DNA of 64,000 bases from Brassica napus (GCF_020379485.1 NW_026014753.1:20272-84271), one strand, 5' to 3'; positions 21,812-33,641 are shown, counted from the first letter of the stretch. Made by a program: numbers and translations. Notes: generated by a model not told the origin, from the sequence alone.

Positions 21812-22819
21812 TGATAGAACCCAGGACCTGGACCAGGACGTGGAGCAGACTCAGCATGGTGACCAGGACGATCAGATCACTCCAACTGAGGTTCAGCCAT
21901 TCAGCCGTAGCAGAACAACGGACAGAGCCGTGTACCGGATCGACCCGAGTGAACCCGGACGTGACCTAAGGATGGATCCACGACCTGATGACCAAATCAG
22001 CCAAACCACATGCATTCTTCCCCGACCCATTCGCCATTCTAGAGCCAACAGTCAATCCAGAACCCATGATCATCGAGAAGAATCAGATTCCGGACTTAGC
22101 CTATCTTTCCTGGCCCGTTTGGGACGTACCGCACGCCCGGATCAGGCTGATCACGACCTTTCCAACCACTTTGATGATTTCATGATGATCGATGCTTCCA
22201 ACTACTCCAAAGGAAGGATACTTAAGCTCTCTGAAGATTTGGGTCGAGCTATCTGTTCATCCGTTCATGGATCATCGACGATCAACCATGCGGTCAGCCT
22301 TACATCCGTCCTGCTCCTTACCGCGGATGACCTGATCACCACAGAATGAACTTGGACATCTTTGTGAATCTGGACCAGTCAACACAAGAATCCGCACCTT
22401 GACCAGTCTTTAGTCAAAGTCTTCATTTCTAGTTTCTATGTCTTGTTTTCATTCATTTCTATCTTCTATGTTGTCTTTTCCCACAAATGTCTTTATGTTT
22501 CTTTGACTCACAAACCTTATAAGAATGTGATGATACCCCTTAATAAAATCACATCGATTTTCCTTTGCTTCTTTTGAGTCTTCTCTCATTGTTCTTTGCT
22601 TACAACATTCATACTTCTCTTGGTGAGGTCATCTCCAAGTGAACCACTTCGTTGTGTTGGACCGGTGCGTCACATCCGGCAACCTTCAAATCTCTGGTAG
22701 TATCTTTGGGCAATTCCGCAACCCTTAGTGTCACCCCTCGATCCATCAGTTCTCAATCCTCTCGGATTTGAGTTCATATCAACCTTACCGAAAGAGTGAT
22801 CCTTATTTTGGTTCTATCA
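21812..22819 (+). repeat. 3' LTR of element B
   Basis: 1008 bp, TGATAGAACC to GGTTCTATCA. The pol-linked frame stays open to 22349, so the first 538 bases of the LTR could have encoded a C-terminal extension rich in D, Q and R. Indels relative to the 5' LTR show that B is older than A. Confidence 0.92.
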
Positions 22820-25800
22820 CCACGAGTGCCAAAATCACCCGAACAGTCCACATGAAGGGTCAGCGTGTGGAATCAGAGGACCAATGTGCTGATATGTGTA
22901 CTTATGGACAGCCACGGACATCATGTGTGTGCTGACGGACACACACGGACACACACGCACAGCCACGAACGTTCTATGTGTGCTGACTGACACACACAGA
23001 CGTCATGTGTGTGCTGACGGACACCCATGGACATCCTGTGTGTACTGAACAGACAGCCCACGTGGGCCTAAATCACCCGAACAGTCCACGGGAAGGGTAA
23101 GCGTGCTGAGTCCAAGGAACAACGTGCTGAGTCCAAGGACCAACGTGCTGATATGTGTACTGATGGACAGCCACAGACGTCCTATGTGTGCTGACGGACA
23201 CAGACGGTTGCACACGGACACACACGTACAGCCACAGACATCCTGTGTGTGCTGGCCGACACCCACAGACGTCTTGTGTGTACTGACCAGACAGCCCACG
23301 TGGGCCAAAATCACCCGAACAGTACACGGGAAGGTTCAACATGCGGAGTCCAAGGACCAACGTGCTGATATGTGTACTGATGGACAGCCACGGACGTCTT
23401 GTGTGTGCTGACGGACACACACGGGTACACACGGACATCCCTGGATGTCCTGTGTGTGCTGACTGACACACACGGACGTCCTGTGTGTGCTGACAGACAC
23501 CCACAGACGTCCTGTGTGTACTGAACAGACAGCCCACGTGGGCCTAAATCACCCGAACAGTCCACGGGAAGGGTAAGCGTGCTGAGTCCAAGGACCAACG
23601 TGCTGATATGTGTACTGATGGACAGCCACAAACGTCATGTGTGTGCTGACGGACACACACGGACAGCCACAGACGTCCTGTGTGTGCTGGCGGACACCCA
23701 CGGACGTCCTGTGTGTACTGAACAGATAGCCCACGTGGGCCAAAATCACCCAAACAGTCCACGGGAAGGGCCAGCGTGCAGAGTCAAAGGACCAACGTGC
23801 TGATATGTGTACTGATGGACAGCCACAAACTTCCTGTGTGTGCAGACGGACACACACGGACAGCCACAGACGTCCTGTGTATGCTGACGGACACCCACGG
23901 ACGTGCTGTGACTGCTGACGGACACCCATGGACATCCTGTGTCTGCTGACAGACACACACGGACACACACGAATGTCCTGTGTGTGCTGACGGACAGCCA
24001 TAAACAGCCACGGACGTCCTGTGTGTGCTGGCGGACACCCACAGACGTCCTGTGTGTACTGAACAGACAGCCCAGGTGGGACAAAATCACCCAAACAGTC
24101 CACGGGAAGGGCCAGCATGCTGAGTCCAAGGACCAACGTTCTAATATGTGTACTGAGGGACAGCCACGGACGTCCCGTGTGTGATGACGGACACACACGG
24201 ACAGCCACAGACGTCCTGTGTGTGCTGGCGGAGACCCACGGACGTCCTGTATTTACTTAACAGACAGCCCACGTGGGCCTAAATCACCCGAACAGTCCAA
24301 GGGAAGGGTAAGCGTGCTGAGTCCAAGGACCAACGTGCTGATATGTGTACTGATGGACAGCCACGGACGTCCTGTGTGTGCTGACGGACACACACGGACA
24401 CACAAGGACAGCCACGGACGTCCTGTGTGTGCTGGCGGACAGCCACGGACATCCTGTGTGTACTGAACAGATAGCCCACGTGGGCCAAAATCACCCAAAC
24501 AGTCCACGGGAAGGGCCAGCGTGCAGAGTCCAAGGACCAATGTGCTGATATGTGTACTGATGGACAGCCACGAACGTCCTGTGTGTGCTGACGGACACAC
24601 ACGGACAGCCACAGACGTCCTGTGTATGCTGACGGACACACACGGACGTCCTGTGTGTGCTGACGGACACCCACGAACGTCATGTGTGTGCTGACAGACA
24701 CACACAGACACACACGGACGTCCTTTTGTGTGCTGACGGACAGCCACAAACAGCCACGGACCTCCTGTGTGTGCTGGCGGACACCCACGGACGTCCTTTA
24801 TGTACTGAACAGATAGCCCACGTGGGCCAAAATCTCCCAAACAGTCAACGGGAAGGGCCAGCGTGCAGAGTCCAAGGACCAACGTGCGGATATGTGTACT
24901 GATGGACAGCCACGAACTTCCTGTGTGTGCTGGCGGAGACCTACAGACGTCCTGTGTGTACTGAACAGACAGCCCACGAGGGCCAAAATCAGCCAAACAG
25001 TCCACAGGAAGGGTCATCGTGCGGAGTCAAAGGACCAACGTGCTGATATGTGTACTGATGGACAGCCACGGACGTCATGTGTGTGTTGACGGACACACCC
25101 GGACACACACGCACTGCCACGAACGTCCTGTGTGTGCTGACTGACACACACAGACGTCCTGTGTGTGCTGACGGACACCCACGGACGTCCTGTGTATACT
25201 GAACAGACAGCCCACGTGGGCCTAAATCACCCGAACAGTCCACTGGAAGGGTAAGGGTGCTGAGTCCAAGGACCAACGTGGTGATATGTGTACTGATGGA
25301 CAGCCACGGACGTCCTGTGTGTGCTGACGGACACACACGGACACACAAGGACAGCCACGGACGTCATGTGTGTGCTGGCGGACACCCACGAACATCCTGT
25401 GTGTACTGAACAGATAGCCCACGTGGGCCAAAATCACCCAAACATTCCACGGGAATAGCCAGCGTGCAGAGTCCAAGGACCAACGTGCTGATATGTGTAC
25501 TGATGGACAACAACGAACGTCATCTGTGTGCTGACGGACACACACGGACAGCCACGGACGTCCTGTTTATGCTGACGGACACACACGGATGTCCTGTGTG
25601 TGCTGACGGACACCCACGGACGTCCTGTGTGTGCTGACAGACACACACGGACACACACGGCCATCCTGTGTGTGCTGACGGACAGCCACAAACAGCCACG
25701 GACGTCCTGTGTGTGCTGGCGGACACCCACGGACGTCCCGTCTGTACTGAACAGACAGCCCACGTGGGATAAAATCACCGAAACAGTCCACGGGAAGGGT

Positions 25801-27917
25801 CACCGTGCTGCTTCCAAGGACCAACGTGCTGATATGTGTACTGAGGGACAGCCACAGACGTCCTGTGTGTGCTGACGGACACAGATGGACACACACGGAC
25901 AGCCACGGACGTCCTGTGTGTGTTGGCGGACACCCATGGACGTCATGTGTGTACTGAACAGACAGCCTACGAGAGCCAAAATTACCCGAACAGTCCACAG
26001 GAAGGGTCAGCGTGCGGAGTTAAAGGACCAACGTGCGGATATGTGTACTGATGGACAGCCACAGACGTCATGTGTGTGCTGATAGACACACACGGACACA
26101 CATGCACAGCCACGAATGTCCTGTGTGTGCTGACGGATACACACGGACGTCCCGTGTGTGCTCACGGACACCAACAGACATCCTGTGTGTACTGAACAGA
26201 CAGCCCACATGGGCCAAAATCACCCAAACAGCCCACGGGAAGGGCCAGCGTGCTGAGTCCAACGACCAGCGTGCTGATATGTATACTGATGGACAGCCAC
26301 AGACGTCCTATGTGTGCTGACGGACACACACGGACTGCCACGGACGTCCTGTGTGTGCTGGCGGACACCCACAGACGTCCTGTGTGTACTGAACAGATAG
26401 CCCACGTGGGCCAAAATCACCCAAACAGTCCACGGGAGGGGCCAGCGTGCAGAGTCCAAGGACCAACGGCCTGATATGTGTACTGATGGACAGCCACAGA
26501 CGTCCTGTGTGTGCTGACGGACACACACGTACAGGCACCGACGTCCTGTGTATGCTTACAGACACACACGAACATCCTGTTGGTGCTGACCGACACCCAT
26601 GAACGTCCTGTGTGTGCTGACAGACACACACGGATGTCCTGTGTGTGCTGACAGACAGCCACAAACAGCCCTGGACGTCCTGTGTGTGCTGGCGGACACT
26701 CATGGACATCCTGTGTGTACTGACCAGACACCCCACTTGGGATAAAATCACCCAAACAGTCCACGGGAAGGGCCAGCGTGCTGAGTCCAAGGACCAACGT
26801 GCTGATATGTGTACTGAGGGACAGCCACGGACGTCTTGTGTGTGCTGACGGACACAGACGGACACACACGGACAGCCACGGACGTCCTGTGTGTGCTGGT
26901 GGACACCCAGGGACGTCCTTTGTGTACTGAACAGACAGCCCACGGGGGCCAAAATTACCCGAACATGCTGATATGTGTACTGATGGAAAGCCACAGACGT
27001 CATGTGTGTGCTGATAGACACACACGGACACACACGCACAGCCACGAACGTCCTGTGTGTGTGCTGACGGACACACACAGACGTCCTGTGTGTACTGAAC
27101 AGACAGCCCACGTGACCCAAAATCACCCAAACAGTCCACGGGAAGGGCCAGCGTGCTGAGTCCAAGGACCAGCGTGCTGATATGTATACTGATGGACAGC
27201 CACAGACGTCCTGTGTGTGCGGACGGACACACACGGACACACACAGACCGCCACGGACGTCCTGTCTGTGCTGGCGGACACCCACGGACGTCCTGTGTGT
27301 ACTGAACTGATAGCCCACGTGGGCCAAAATCACCCAAACAGTCCACGTGAAGGGCCAGCGTGCAGATTCCAAGGACCAACGTGCTGATATGTGTACTGAT
27401 GGACAGCCACAGACGTCCTGTGTGTGCTGACAGACACACACGTACAGCCACGGACGTCATGTGTATGCTTACGGACACACACGAACGTCCTGTGCGTGGT
27501 GACCGACACCCACGAACGTCCTGTGTGTGCTGACAGACACACACGGACACACACGGATGTCCTGTGTGTGCTGACAGACAGCCACAAACAACCCCAGACG
27601 TCCTGTGTGTGCTGGCGGACACCCATGGACGTCCTGTGAGTACTGAACAGACTGCCCACTTGGGATAAAATCACCCAAACAGTCCACGGGAAGGGCCAGC
27701 GTGCTGAGTCCAAGGACCAACGTGCGGATATGTGTGCTGACGGACACAGACGGACACACACAGACAGCCACGGACGTCCTGTGTGTGCTGACGGACACAC
27801 ACGGACAGCCACAGACGTCCTGTGTGTGCTGTGCTGACGGACACACACGGACACAGACGAACATACACGGACAGCCACAGACGTCCTGTGTGTGCTGGCG
27901 GACATCCAAGGATGTCA
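22820..27917. repeat. Composite satellite array, segment 2
   Basis: Direct continuation of the array after element B; the first five bases are the TSD copy CCACG. A variant with GGCCTAAATCACCCGAACAG and GGGAAGGGTAAGCGTG recurs near 23068, 23545, 24278 and 25218, and also occurs at about 6425 left of B. This confirms one array split by insertion. Conserved modules alternate with runs of the 31-bp repeat and GGACACACAC extensions. Minus-strand frames up to 401 codons here are repeat artefacts. Confidence 0.9.
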
Positions 27918-29926
27918 TGTAAGACCCGTTCCTGGTCTCTCAACCTAACTGGATACGAATGCTTACTTATTAATTTCTTTGCTTGTCTGATTCATTCTAA
28001 GTCTTTTCTTTACTAAGTCATATTCGAATATGAGGTTCATAAACAAAGGGATAGATTGCACAGCGGAATAATAATGTATACACTTTGTATTACTTAGAAA
28101 CATGAGATTCAATACACAACTTCTTAACAGTCTCATAGACAATCACTAGTTCATCCCTAGCATCATCTAACCACACGTTACAGAGCCTCTCACTGACCGA
28201 GCCTTCACGGCTCCTTGGCTCTACCAAATCCCATCCTTAGTTCCTTAAACCACAACCAGATAAGCATTAATCATAACCGAGAATAGAACGGATTGATTCT
28301 ACAATGCTTGGCTTGGTTCCTAGAACTTAGATAAAGCTCAGTCAACATAATCATAAAACGTATTAACCTACCTACCTTATCCTAAGTCATTCAACCAACC
28401 ACCCCTTGACTTAGAATCAGATAGATCGTCCAGAATCGGTAAACAGAACACACGAAGAGATCTGGATCGTCCCCAAAGACAAATCCGTCGAACCAGATAG
28501 AATCTAGGTGCAACCAGCCAATGGAGTTCGGCTCAATGGCCCAACGGACTCCCTTCCCTGATCCGGCCTTAGGCCTGGATCCAATCGGCCTAGTAAGCCT
28601 CAACCCTAATCCGGAAGGCTTAGCAACTGGTCAGACCTTGCGACTCTACCTTGGCTTAGACAAACCGTGACCTTGTCTTAACTAGACAATCCATAGGCTG
28701 ATCCATAAGGATCGGTCCTAACCTGTCCCGAAAGACACCGTTTGGAACATGTACCCTTTGGCCATTTGTTCCTCTTGGACATTCATGACTCTTGACAACT
28801 CGTGCCCTTTGGGTCATTCCCAACCGTTCGTCCTAACTGCCCAGTCTTGGTGCGAACGGATCATCCCACTAACCGACCCGTGTCTAGGCTAGCAGTTTGA
28901 TTATGTCCGGCCAAAGTCTAGGGATGTGTCCCTTGGACTCAACCAACACAACCTTTTGTGTTTAACCAGAGAGAAGAGAAGAGAAACGAATTGAAACAGA
29001 TAAGGAGAGCCGGATGGGACTTAGGAACCGAGCATAGCCGCGGTGCGGTCGCATGGACTGTCCGTTCGGTCTGATAGAGCCACGGCCCATCACATACCTT
29101 GTGAACCACGTCTGGGTTCTCCATGCTCTTCTCCTTGTCTTGATCTCCCATTCTTGACCGGAGTTACTTCTCAAACGATCAGAGTCGCCGGAACACATCA
29201 CCACCACAATCGGCCTTTCTCTTGGCCGAAACTCTCTCTTTCTCTCTTTCTTTCTCTCTACGTTTTCTCTGAGTATTTTACTCTGGAATTGGATAATGAA
29301 ATCGACCAGAGAGCCCCCATATTTATAGAAAACGAGGGGGTAAGTCTTGCCCCACGAACAGGCACGACTTGCTAGCGAGTGGGCACCATCATCCAAGGTT
29401 TGTCCCCTTTCGGCCACTTGCATCCCTTCGCCCTTTCTGATCGGGTTTGGGGTCGGTCACAAGCCCAACCCACGCCCCAGGCCTCCTGGACTTAGCACAC
29501 GGCCTTGTCCAAAGACCCAACAGCCCATGGCCTCATGGCCGGACCTCACAGCCCGCCACTGACCCGGACCCGGACCATCGGCCTAAAGCCCGGACAGTCC
29601 GTCTAGCTGAGATGAGCTGACACTCAGCTGTCTCAGCTGAGTGAGCTAGTAGTACAGCTAGTGGAGCTGACTTAGTAGGGACTGAGCTGGAGTGAACTGA
29701 ACCTAGCTTCATTGAGCTGGCCGAGCTACTCGTCCACTTTGTCCAGTTACCGTCTTACTCATCCTAGCTGTCTCTTAGCTTGTATAAGGTTAAGTCTAAG
29801 TTTCCTTATGTCCTTAACCTTCTTTCTCGACCATGCAACGCTTGCCTTGATGTCCTAAGATTGGCTTGCACGTTTCCTCGAACCATGGCCGTCCCAACAA
29901 TCCTATTCAGGATTGGGGGCGTCACA
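27918..29926 (-). repeat. Left complete LTR of element C
   Basis: 2009 bp, the same length as the right LTR. TATA box at 29320-29327 (TATAAATA on the minus strand). AGCT cluster about 29605-29765. The subterminal inverted repeat AATCCTATTCAGGATT lies at 29899-29914. It is followed not by the polypurine tract but by satellite sequence, as a solo LTR would be. Confidence 0.88.
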
Positions 29927-29986
29927 CGTCCTGTGTGTACTGAACAGACAGCCCACGTGGGATAAAATCACCCAAACAGTCCACGG
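29927..29986. repeat. 60-bp satellite fragment trapped inside element C
   Basis: Identical over its whole length to the satellite flanking the right LTR of C (35823-35882), from CGTCCTGTGTGTACTGAAC to CAGTCCACGG. It then jumps into LTR sequence with CGG shared at the join. Confidence 0.88.
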
Positions 29987-30700
29987 CCTTTCTCTTGGCT
30001 GGAACTCTCTCTTTCTCTCTTTCTTTCTATCTACGTTTTTCTCTGAGTATTTTACTCTGGAATTGGATATTGAAATCGACCAGAGAGCCCCCATATTTAT
30101 AGGAAACGAGGGGGTAAGTCTTGCCCCACGAACAGGCACGACTTGCTAGCGAATGGGCACCATCGGCCAAGGGTTGTCCCCTTTTGGCCACTTGCATCCC
30201 TTCGCCCTTTCTGATTGGGTTTGGGGTCGGTCACAAGCCCAACCCACGCCCCAGGCCTCCTGGACTTAGCCCACGGCCTTGTCCAAAGACGCAACAGCCC
30301 ATGGCCTCGTGGCCGGACCTCACAGCCCGCCACTGACCCGGACCCGGACCATCAGCCTAAAGCCCGGACAGTCCGTCTAGCTGAGATGAGCTGACTCTCA
30401 GCTGTCTGAGCTGAATGAGCTAGTAGTCCAGCTAGTGGAGCTGACTTAGTAGGGACTGAGCTAGAGTGAACTGAACCTAGCTTCATTGAGCTGGCCGAGC
30501 TACTCGTCCACTTTGTCCAGTTACCGTCTTACTCGTCCTAGCTGTCTCTTAGCTTGTATAAGGTTAAGTCTAAGTTTCCTTATGTCCTTAACCTTCTTTC
30601 TCGACCATGGAATGCTTGCCTTGATGTCCTAAGACTGGCTTGCCCGTTTCCTAGAACCATGGCCGTCCCAACAATCCTATTCAGGACTGGCGGCGTGACA
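29984..30700 (-). repeat. Partial 3' LTR of element C
   Basis: 717 bp equivalent to 35105-35822 of the right LTR. It begins inside the LTR at GGCCTTTCTCTTGG and ends GGCGTGACA. It is the LTR copy actually joined to the polypurine tract and pol. Confidence 0.88.
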
Positions 30701-30737
30701 AGTCTCCCCCCCTTGGGATGGATTCGTCCTTGAATCC
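30701..30737 (-). other. Polypurine tract and hairpin of element C
   Basis: On the minus strand AAGGGGGGGAGACT precedes the LTR. The hairpin GGATTCG-TCCT-TGAATCC (30720-30737) corresponds to the perfect hairpin in A, with one G-T pair. Confidence 0.75.
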
Positions 30738-31551
30738 GAATCGAATGCTTCCTCAGAAACAAACTGATCCAACCACTCTGGGTACTCTGCTTTCATTCTA
30801 GCTTGGCTTTCCCAAGTGATTATATCCTGACCATTACTGTCCCAAACGACCTTGACCATCTGGACCGTCTTCTTCCTTATTGCTTTTTCCATCCTATCTA
30901 TGATTCGAACTGGCCTCGTTTCCAAGGTTAGGTTCTTACCAAGATCGTCTGGAATGGCAGGAAGAGCGATGTCTTGGTCCGTCAAACATTTCCGAAGTTG
31001 GGAGACCTGGAACACATTATGAAATGCGTCCATCTTGGCCGGCAAGTCCAACTTGTAGGCCACCATCCCAACTCTTTCAATGACCTTGAAATCCGGAAAT
31101 CCGGACTCGTCCTTTGAAGGTAATCATTTTTAGATACACCAAGTCACCTACTTGAAACTCGAGATATTTCCTTCTTAGATCTGCATAGTTCTTTTGGCGG
31201 TCTTGTGCCTGTCTCATCTTGTCCCTCAAGAACTTGATCTTCTCGGTTGTCTCTTCGACAATCTCCGGACCAATCATGCTGCGTTCCCCAACTTGGGTCC
31301 AGCATAAGGGTGTCCTGCATTGATGCCAATACAGAGCTTCGTATGGCGACATGCAAATACTACTATGGAAGCTATTGTTGTAAGCAAATTCTACCAGAGG
31401 TAGATGTTTCTCCAAGGAATCACCCCAGTCTAGAACACTTGCTCGCAACATATCTTCCAATGTCTGGATCGTTCGTTCAGACTGTCCATCCGTCTGTGGG
31501 TGATAGGTTGTACTCATGTTCACTCTTGTTCCTAAAGCCTTTTGGAAAGCC
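30738..31551 (-). pseudogene. pol: Integrase C-terminus and chromodomain-like remnant of element C
   Basis: Starts abruptly at ...FQKALGTRV, so the first two catalytic Asp residues are missing. What remains is [18 protein letters not shown] (catalytic Glu only), [15 protein letters not shown] and QVGDLVYLKM; then, after a frameshift near 31070, the tail MVKVVWDSNGQDIITWE. The tail resembles the chromodomain-like end of element A, and the two proteins align closely throughout. Confidence 0.85.
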
Positions 31552-31658
31552 CTTTCTGATCATCAGACCTGCCGTGCTCCATAGTGGTAACTCAGACACC
31601 AACGGGTCCTCAGATAGATCTTTCTGATCATCAGACCTGCCGTGCTCCATAGTGGTAA
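31552..31658. repeat. 39-bp direct repeat at the RT-RNase H deletion junction of element C
   Basis: Positions 31552-31590 and 31620-31658 are identical (CTTTCTGATCATCAGACCTG...AGTGGTAA). The second copy is in its normal place in the protease-RT linker. The first is extra and sits between that linker and the integrase fragment. This is filler copied from 29 bp away during repair. Confidence 0.88.
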
Positions 31659-32105
31659 TTGTGGTCAAATATGCTTCACAACCCTGTCTAAGCATCCGTT
31701 CTGCTCGGATTGCTGACACCACTACTCTATCCAGAGCCGGACTCATATTCAGACTTTGGTACTGGATCGGGTGAGGTCCAGTCTCCAACCGTACACATCC
31801 TCTGTGGCAGTAGAGAGTGGCCCGATACTTTCCCAACCAATCCATGCCTAGGATCACATCGTGATTCTGTAGGCGCAACACAATCAGATCTACAGGCAGA
31901 TTTTTCTCCTGGATCATTACTGGGATATTAGTCATGAGCCCTAGTGAGTGCATGATTTGCCCACCGGCCGCCCTCACTAGTCTCGAATTATCCCCCGAAC
32001 AGAGGCAGAACAGACCCTTTCCGACCAGTTCCGGGCTCACAAAACTATGTGTAGCCCCTGTGTCGAAAAGTACGTGGGTTTCAATACCACCAATCATGAG
32101 GGTCC
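31659..32105 (-). pseudogene. pol: Protease region of element C
   Basis: The aspartic protease core [13 protein letters not shown] is intact (DTGA near 32065), followed by GGQIMHSLGLMTNIPV and [17 protein letters not shown] as in A. The coding sequence ends in the linker (ECEAYLTTITT-like region) where about 2.1 kb of RT, RNase H and integrase core present in A is absent. The first base is placed at the predicted intron acceptor 32105, which restores the frame with gag. Confidence 0.82.
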
Positions 32106-32194
32106 CTATAAGAGACCCACATCAGAATCCCCTAGCCACTCTAGGTTCCAGACCAAGCATTCTATTGAATGTAACAGATCAATTCAGAAATTAC
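32106..32194 (-). other. Predicted gag-pol intron of element C
   Basis: 89 nt on the minus strand. Donor TCTCTG|GTAATTTC, CTGAT branch-site match about 20 nt before the acceptor, acceptor TCTCTTATAG|GGACC. The length is not a multiple of three, and gag and protease lie in different frames. Removing exactly this segment restores a continuous ...SISG-TLMIGG... reading. That makes this copy the strongest evidence for the intron. Confidence 0.75.
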
Positions 32195-33641
32195 CAGAGA
32201 TCGAATCAAACGATCCATAAGCGCCGTCGTCTCGGGACAGCTCATACACCCTTGGTGTTGTGGTCGGCCTGCTCTGGGTCGAGTTTCCCGTGTCTCTACG
32301 ACCCTTCCCTTGTCCTCCTTGCCGCTTAGGGCATTCACTTTGGAAGTGTCCGCTTTGGCCGCCATGGAAACAAGTCCGAGAGCCACTGCCACTGGATTGG
32401 CCCTGAGTCCGGCTTGGTCGAGTGCAATCTCGGATGGAATGATCCAAGCTGCCACATCTCACACAAGCTCCCATGGCTTTCCAGCATTCAGCTGGATGGT
32501 TCTTACCACACTTGGGACATTCAGGTCGTCCACTAGAGGCCTTGCCTCCGTCAACCTGGTCCCACTTCCTCTTTCGGTCGTTAGTCTTACCCGTCGGGAC
32601 AGACTGCGACTTCGTCTTAAGCTTGGCTTCTTCGGCCAAGTTAGACTCTAAAATAGCTACACGTTCAACCAGCTCTCCGGCGGTGCTGAAGGTGTGGATC
32701 GAACAGTGGGTTCTCAGCTCCGGCCTTAAGCCTCGAATGAACCGACGAACCTGGACTGTCTCGTCCTCAAGTTCCCTTCCAACAAACCGTCGGAGCCGGT
32801 TGAACTCCTCTTCGTACTCACGTACGGCCCTGCGGCCTTGGGTAAGGTCTAGGAATCTATGTTCCAGACGGTCCCAAGCCTCTGCAGGAAAGTATTTGCG
32901 GTTGAATTCATCTTCAAAATCCACAAAACTCTGGAGACTTCCATTGGTGCGCTTGTTCACAGCCAGCCACCAATTATGCGCGTCCCCTTCCAGGAAGTTA
33001 ACCGCAATGTCTCTCTTGTAATCCTCGGGACAACGAGTTGAGCTGAAGTTTCGGACTAGCCTACTCCTCCACTCGTCTGCCTCAATAGGATCGGTGCTTC
33101 CTGAGAAATGCTTCGTCCCTAGACGGGAGATGTGCTGAAGCAAACTCAGATAGTCCACCTTTTTCCCAGTCCTTTCTGGTGGATCAATCTCGATCACCTC
33201 GACTGTTTCCACAACTGGACCATTGGTGTTGGGGGCGGTCGTAGCCACAGGCATAGCTTGGCCAACCGAGGAGTTCACTAATGGCGTGAACAGTTGGGCC
33301 ATAGCCGCCACCTGAGTCCCCATTCCCTTCATGGCCTCTAACAAGTCCTCTTTGGACAGTGTTGCGGTTACATTGGCCGTACCATTGACCACTTTCTCAC
33401 GCTGGCCACCATCACGGTTAGCGTTCGAGGATTCCACTTCCTCATCACTCTCCTGATGTTCCTGACCATCCTGTTGCGTCCCCGTAAGGTTAGCCTGATC
33501 AGTTGGCAACACATCTTCAGCGTTAGCCGCGGCCGGATCGGTTTGCAAACCGGACAGATTAGTTCCGTCCATGGCCACTTGGCTAGACTGACCGGCCATT
33601 ATCTTACTTCTTCGGGACTTTCCCGATTTTCTTTTTCCAGC
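32184..33641 (-). CDS. gag: Gag of element C
   Basis: 471 codons from the ATG at 33599, and in frame upstream to 33641 through a Lys/Arg-rich segment (AGKRKSGKSRRSK) that may be the true N-terminus after leader splicing. Capsid core KHFSGSTDPIEADEWRSRLV and FLEGDAHNWWLAV. Cys/His clusters CPKCGKNHPAEC, CVRCGSLDHSIRDC and CFHGGQSGHFQSEC. In the third the second Cys is Gly, so that zinc knuckle is probably lost. The frame ends TGA just inside the predicted gag-pol intron. Gag is otherwise uninterrupted, so this copy could still make Gag in the absence of pol. Confidence 0.85.
   Translation of the reverse strand, partial: AGKRKSGKSRRSKIMAGQSSQVAMDGTNLSGLQTDPAAANAEDVLPTDQANLTGTQQDGQEHQESDEEVESSNANRDGGQREKVVNGTANVTATLSKEDLLEAMKGMGTQVAAMAQLFTPLVNSSVGQAMPVATTAPNTNGPVVETVEVIEIDPPERTGKKVDYLSLLQHISRLGTKHFSGSTDPIEADEWRSRLVRNFSSTRCPEDYKRDIAVNFLEGDAHNWWLAVNKRTNGSLQSFVDFEDEFNRKYFPAEAWDRLEHRFLDLTQGRRAVREYEEEFNRLRRFVGRELEDETVQVRRFIRGLRPELRTHCSIHTFSTAGELVERVAILESNLAEEAKLKTKSQSVPTGKTNDRKRKWDQVDGGKASSGRPECPKCGKNHPAECWKAMGACVRCGSLDHSIRDCTRPSRTQGQSSGSGSRTCFHGGQSGHFQSECPKRQGGQGKGRRDTGNSTQSRPTTTPRVYELSRDDGAYGSFDSISGNF

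Larger units (their letters stand above)
7169..22819 (+). mobile_element. Element B: Ty3/gypsy LTR retrotransposon interrupted by element A
   Basis: The boundaries are exact. Both LTRs begin TGATAGAACC and end GGTTCTATCA, a perfect 10-bp terminal inverted repeat. The element is flanked by the direct repeat CCACG (7164-7168 and 22820-22824) within satellite sequence. Order: 5' LTR, PBS, leader, gag, protease, RT, RNase H, integrase, polypurine tract, 3' LTR. Element A (9936-18523) lies between gag and protease. Gag and pol carry several frameshifts and stops, so the copy is dead. The integrase C-terminal region contains [20 protein letters not shown], common in plant chromovirus-like gypsy elements; I cannot fix the clade (CRM- or Reina-like are possible). 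Confidence 0.93.

Noticed and set aside
7164..22824. Site-specific integration into the CACGTG palindrome
   Set aside because: B entered at this motif, but H, C, D, G and F entered at other points of the unit, so one case is not a pattern.
22820..27917. Very long minus-strand open frames in the satellite (up to about 400 codons, repeats such as QHTQDVRGCPSAHTGRP)
   Set aside because: The repeat simply has no stop codon in any minus-strand frame. Because the 31-bp period is not a multiple of three, successive repeats read the same DNA in three frames. Copies differ by frame-breaking indels with no sign of coding constraint, and there is no start, promoter or domain.
27913..27917. A clean target-site duplication for element C
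   Set aside because: The flanks are TGTCA and CGTCC. They are at the same phase of the satellite unit but differ at two of five positions, so I do not claim a TSD.
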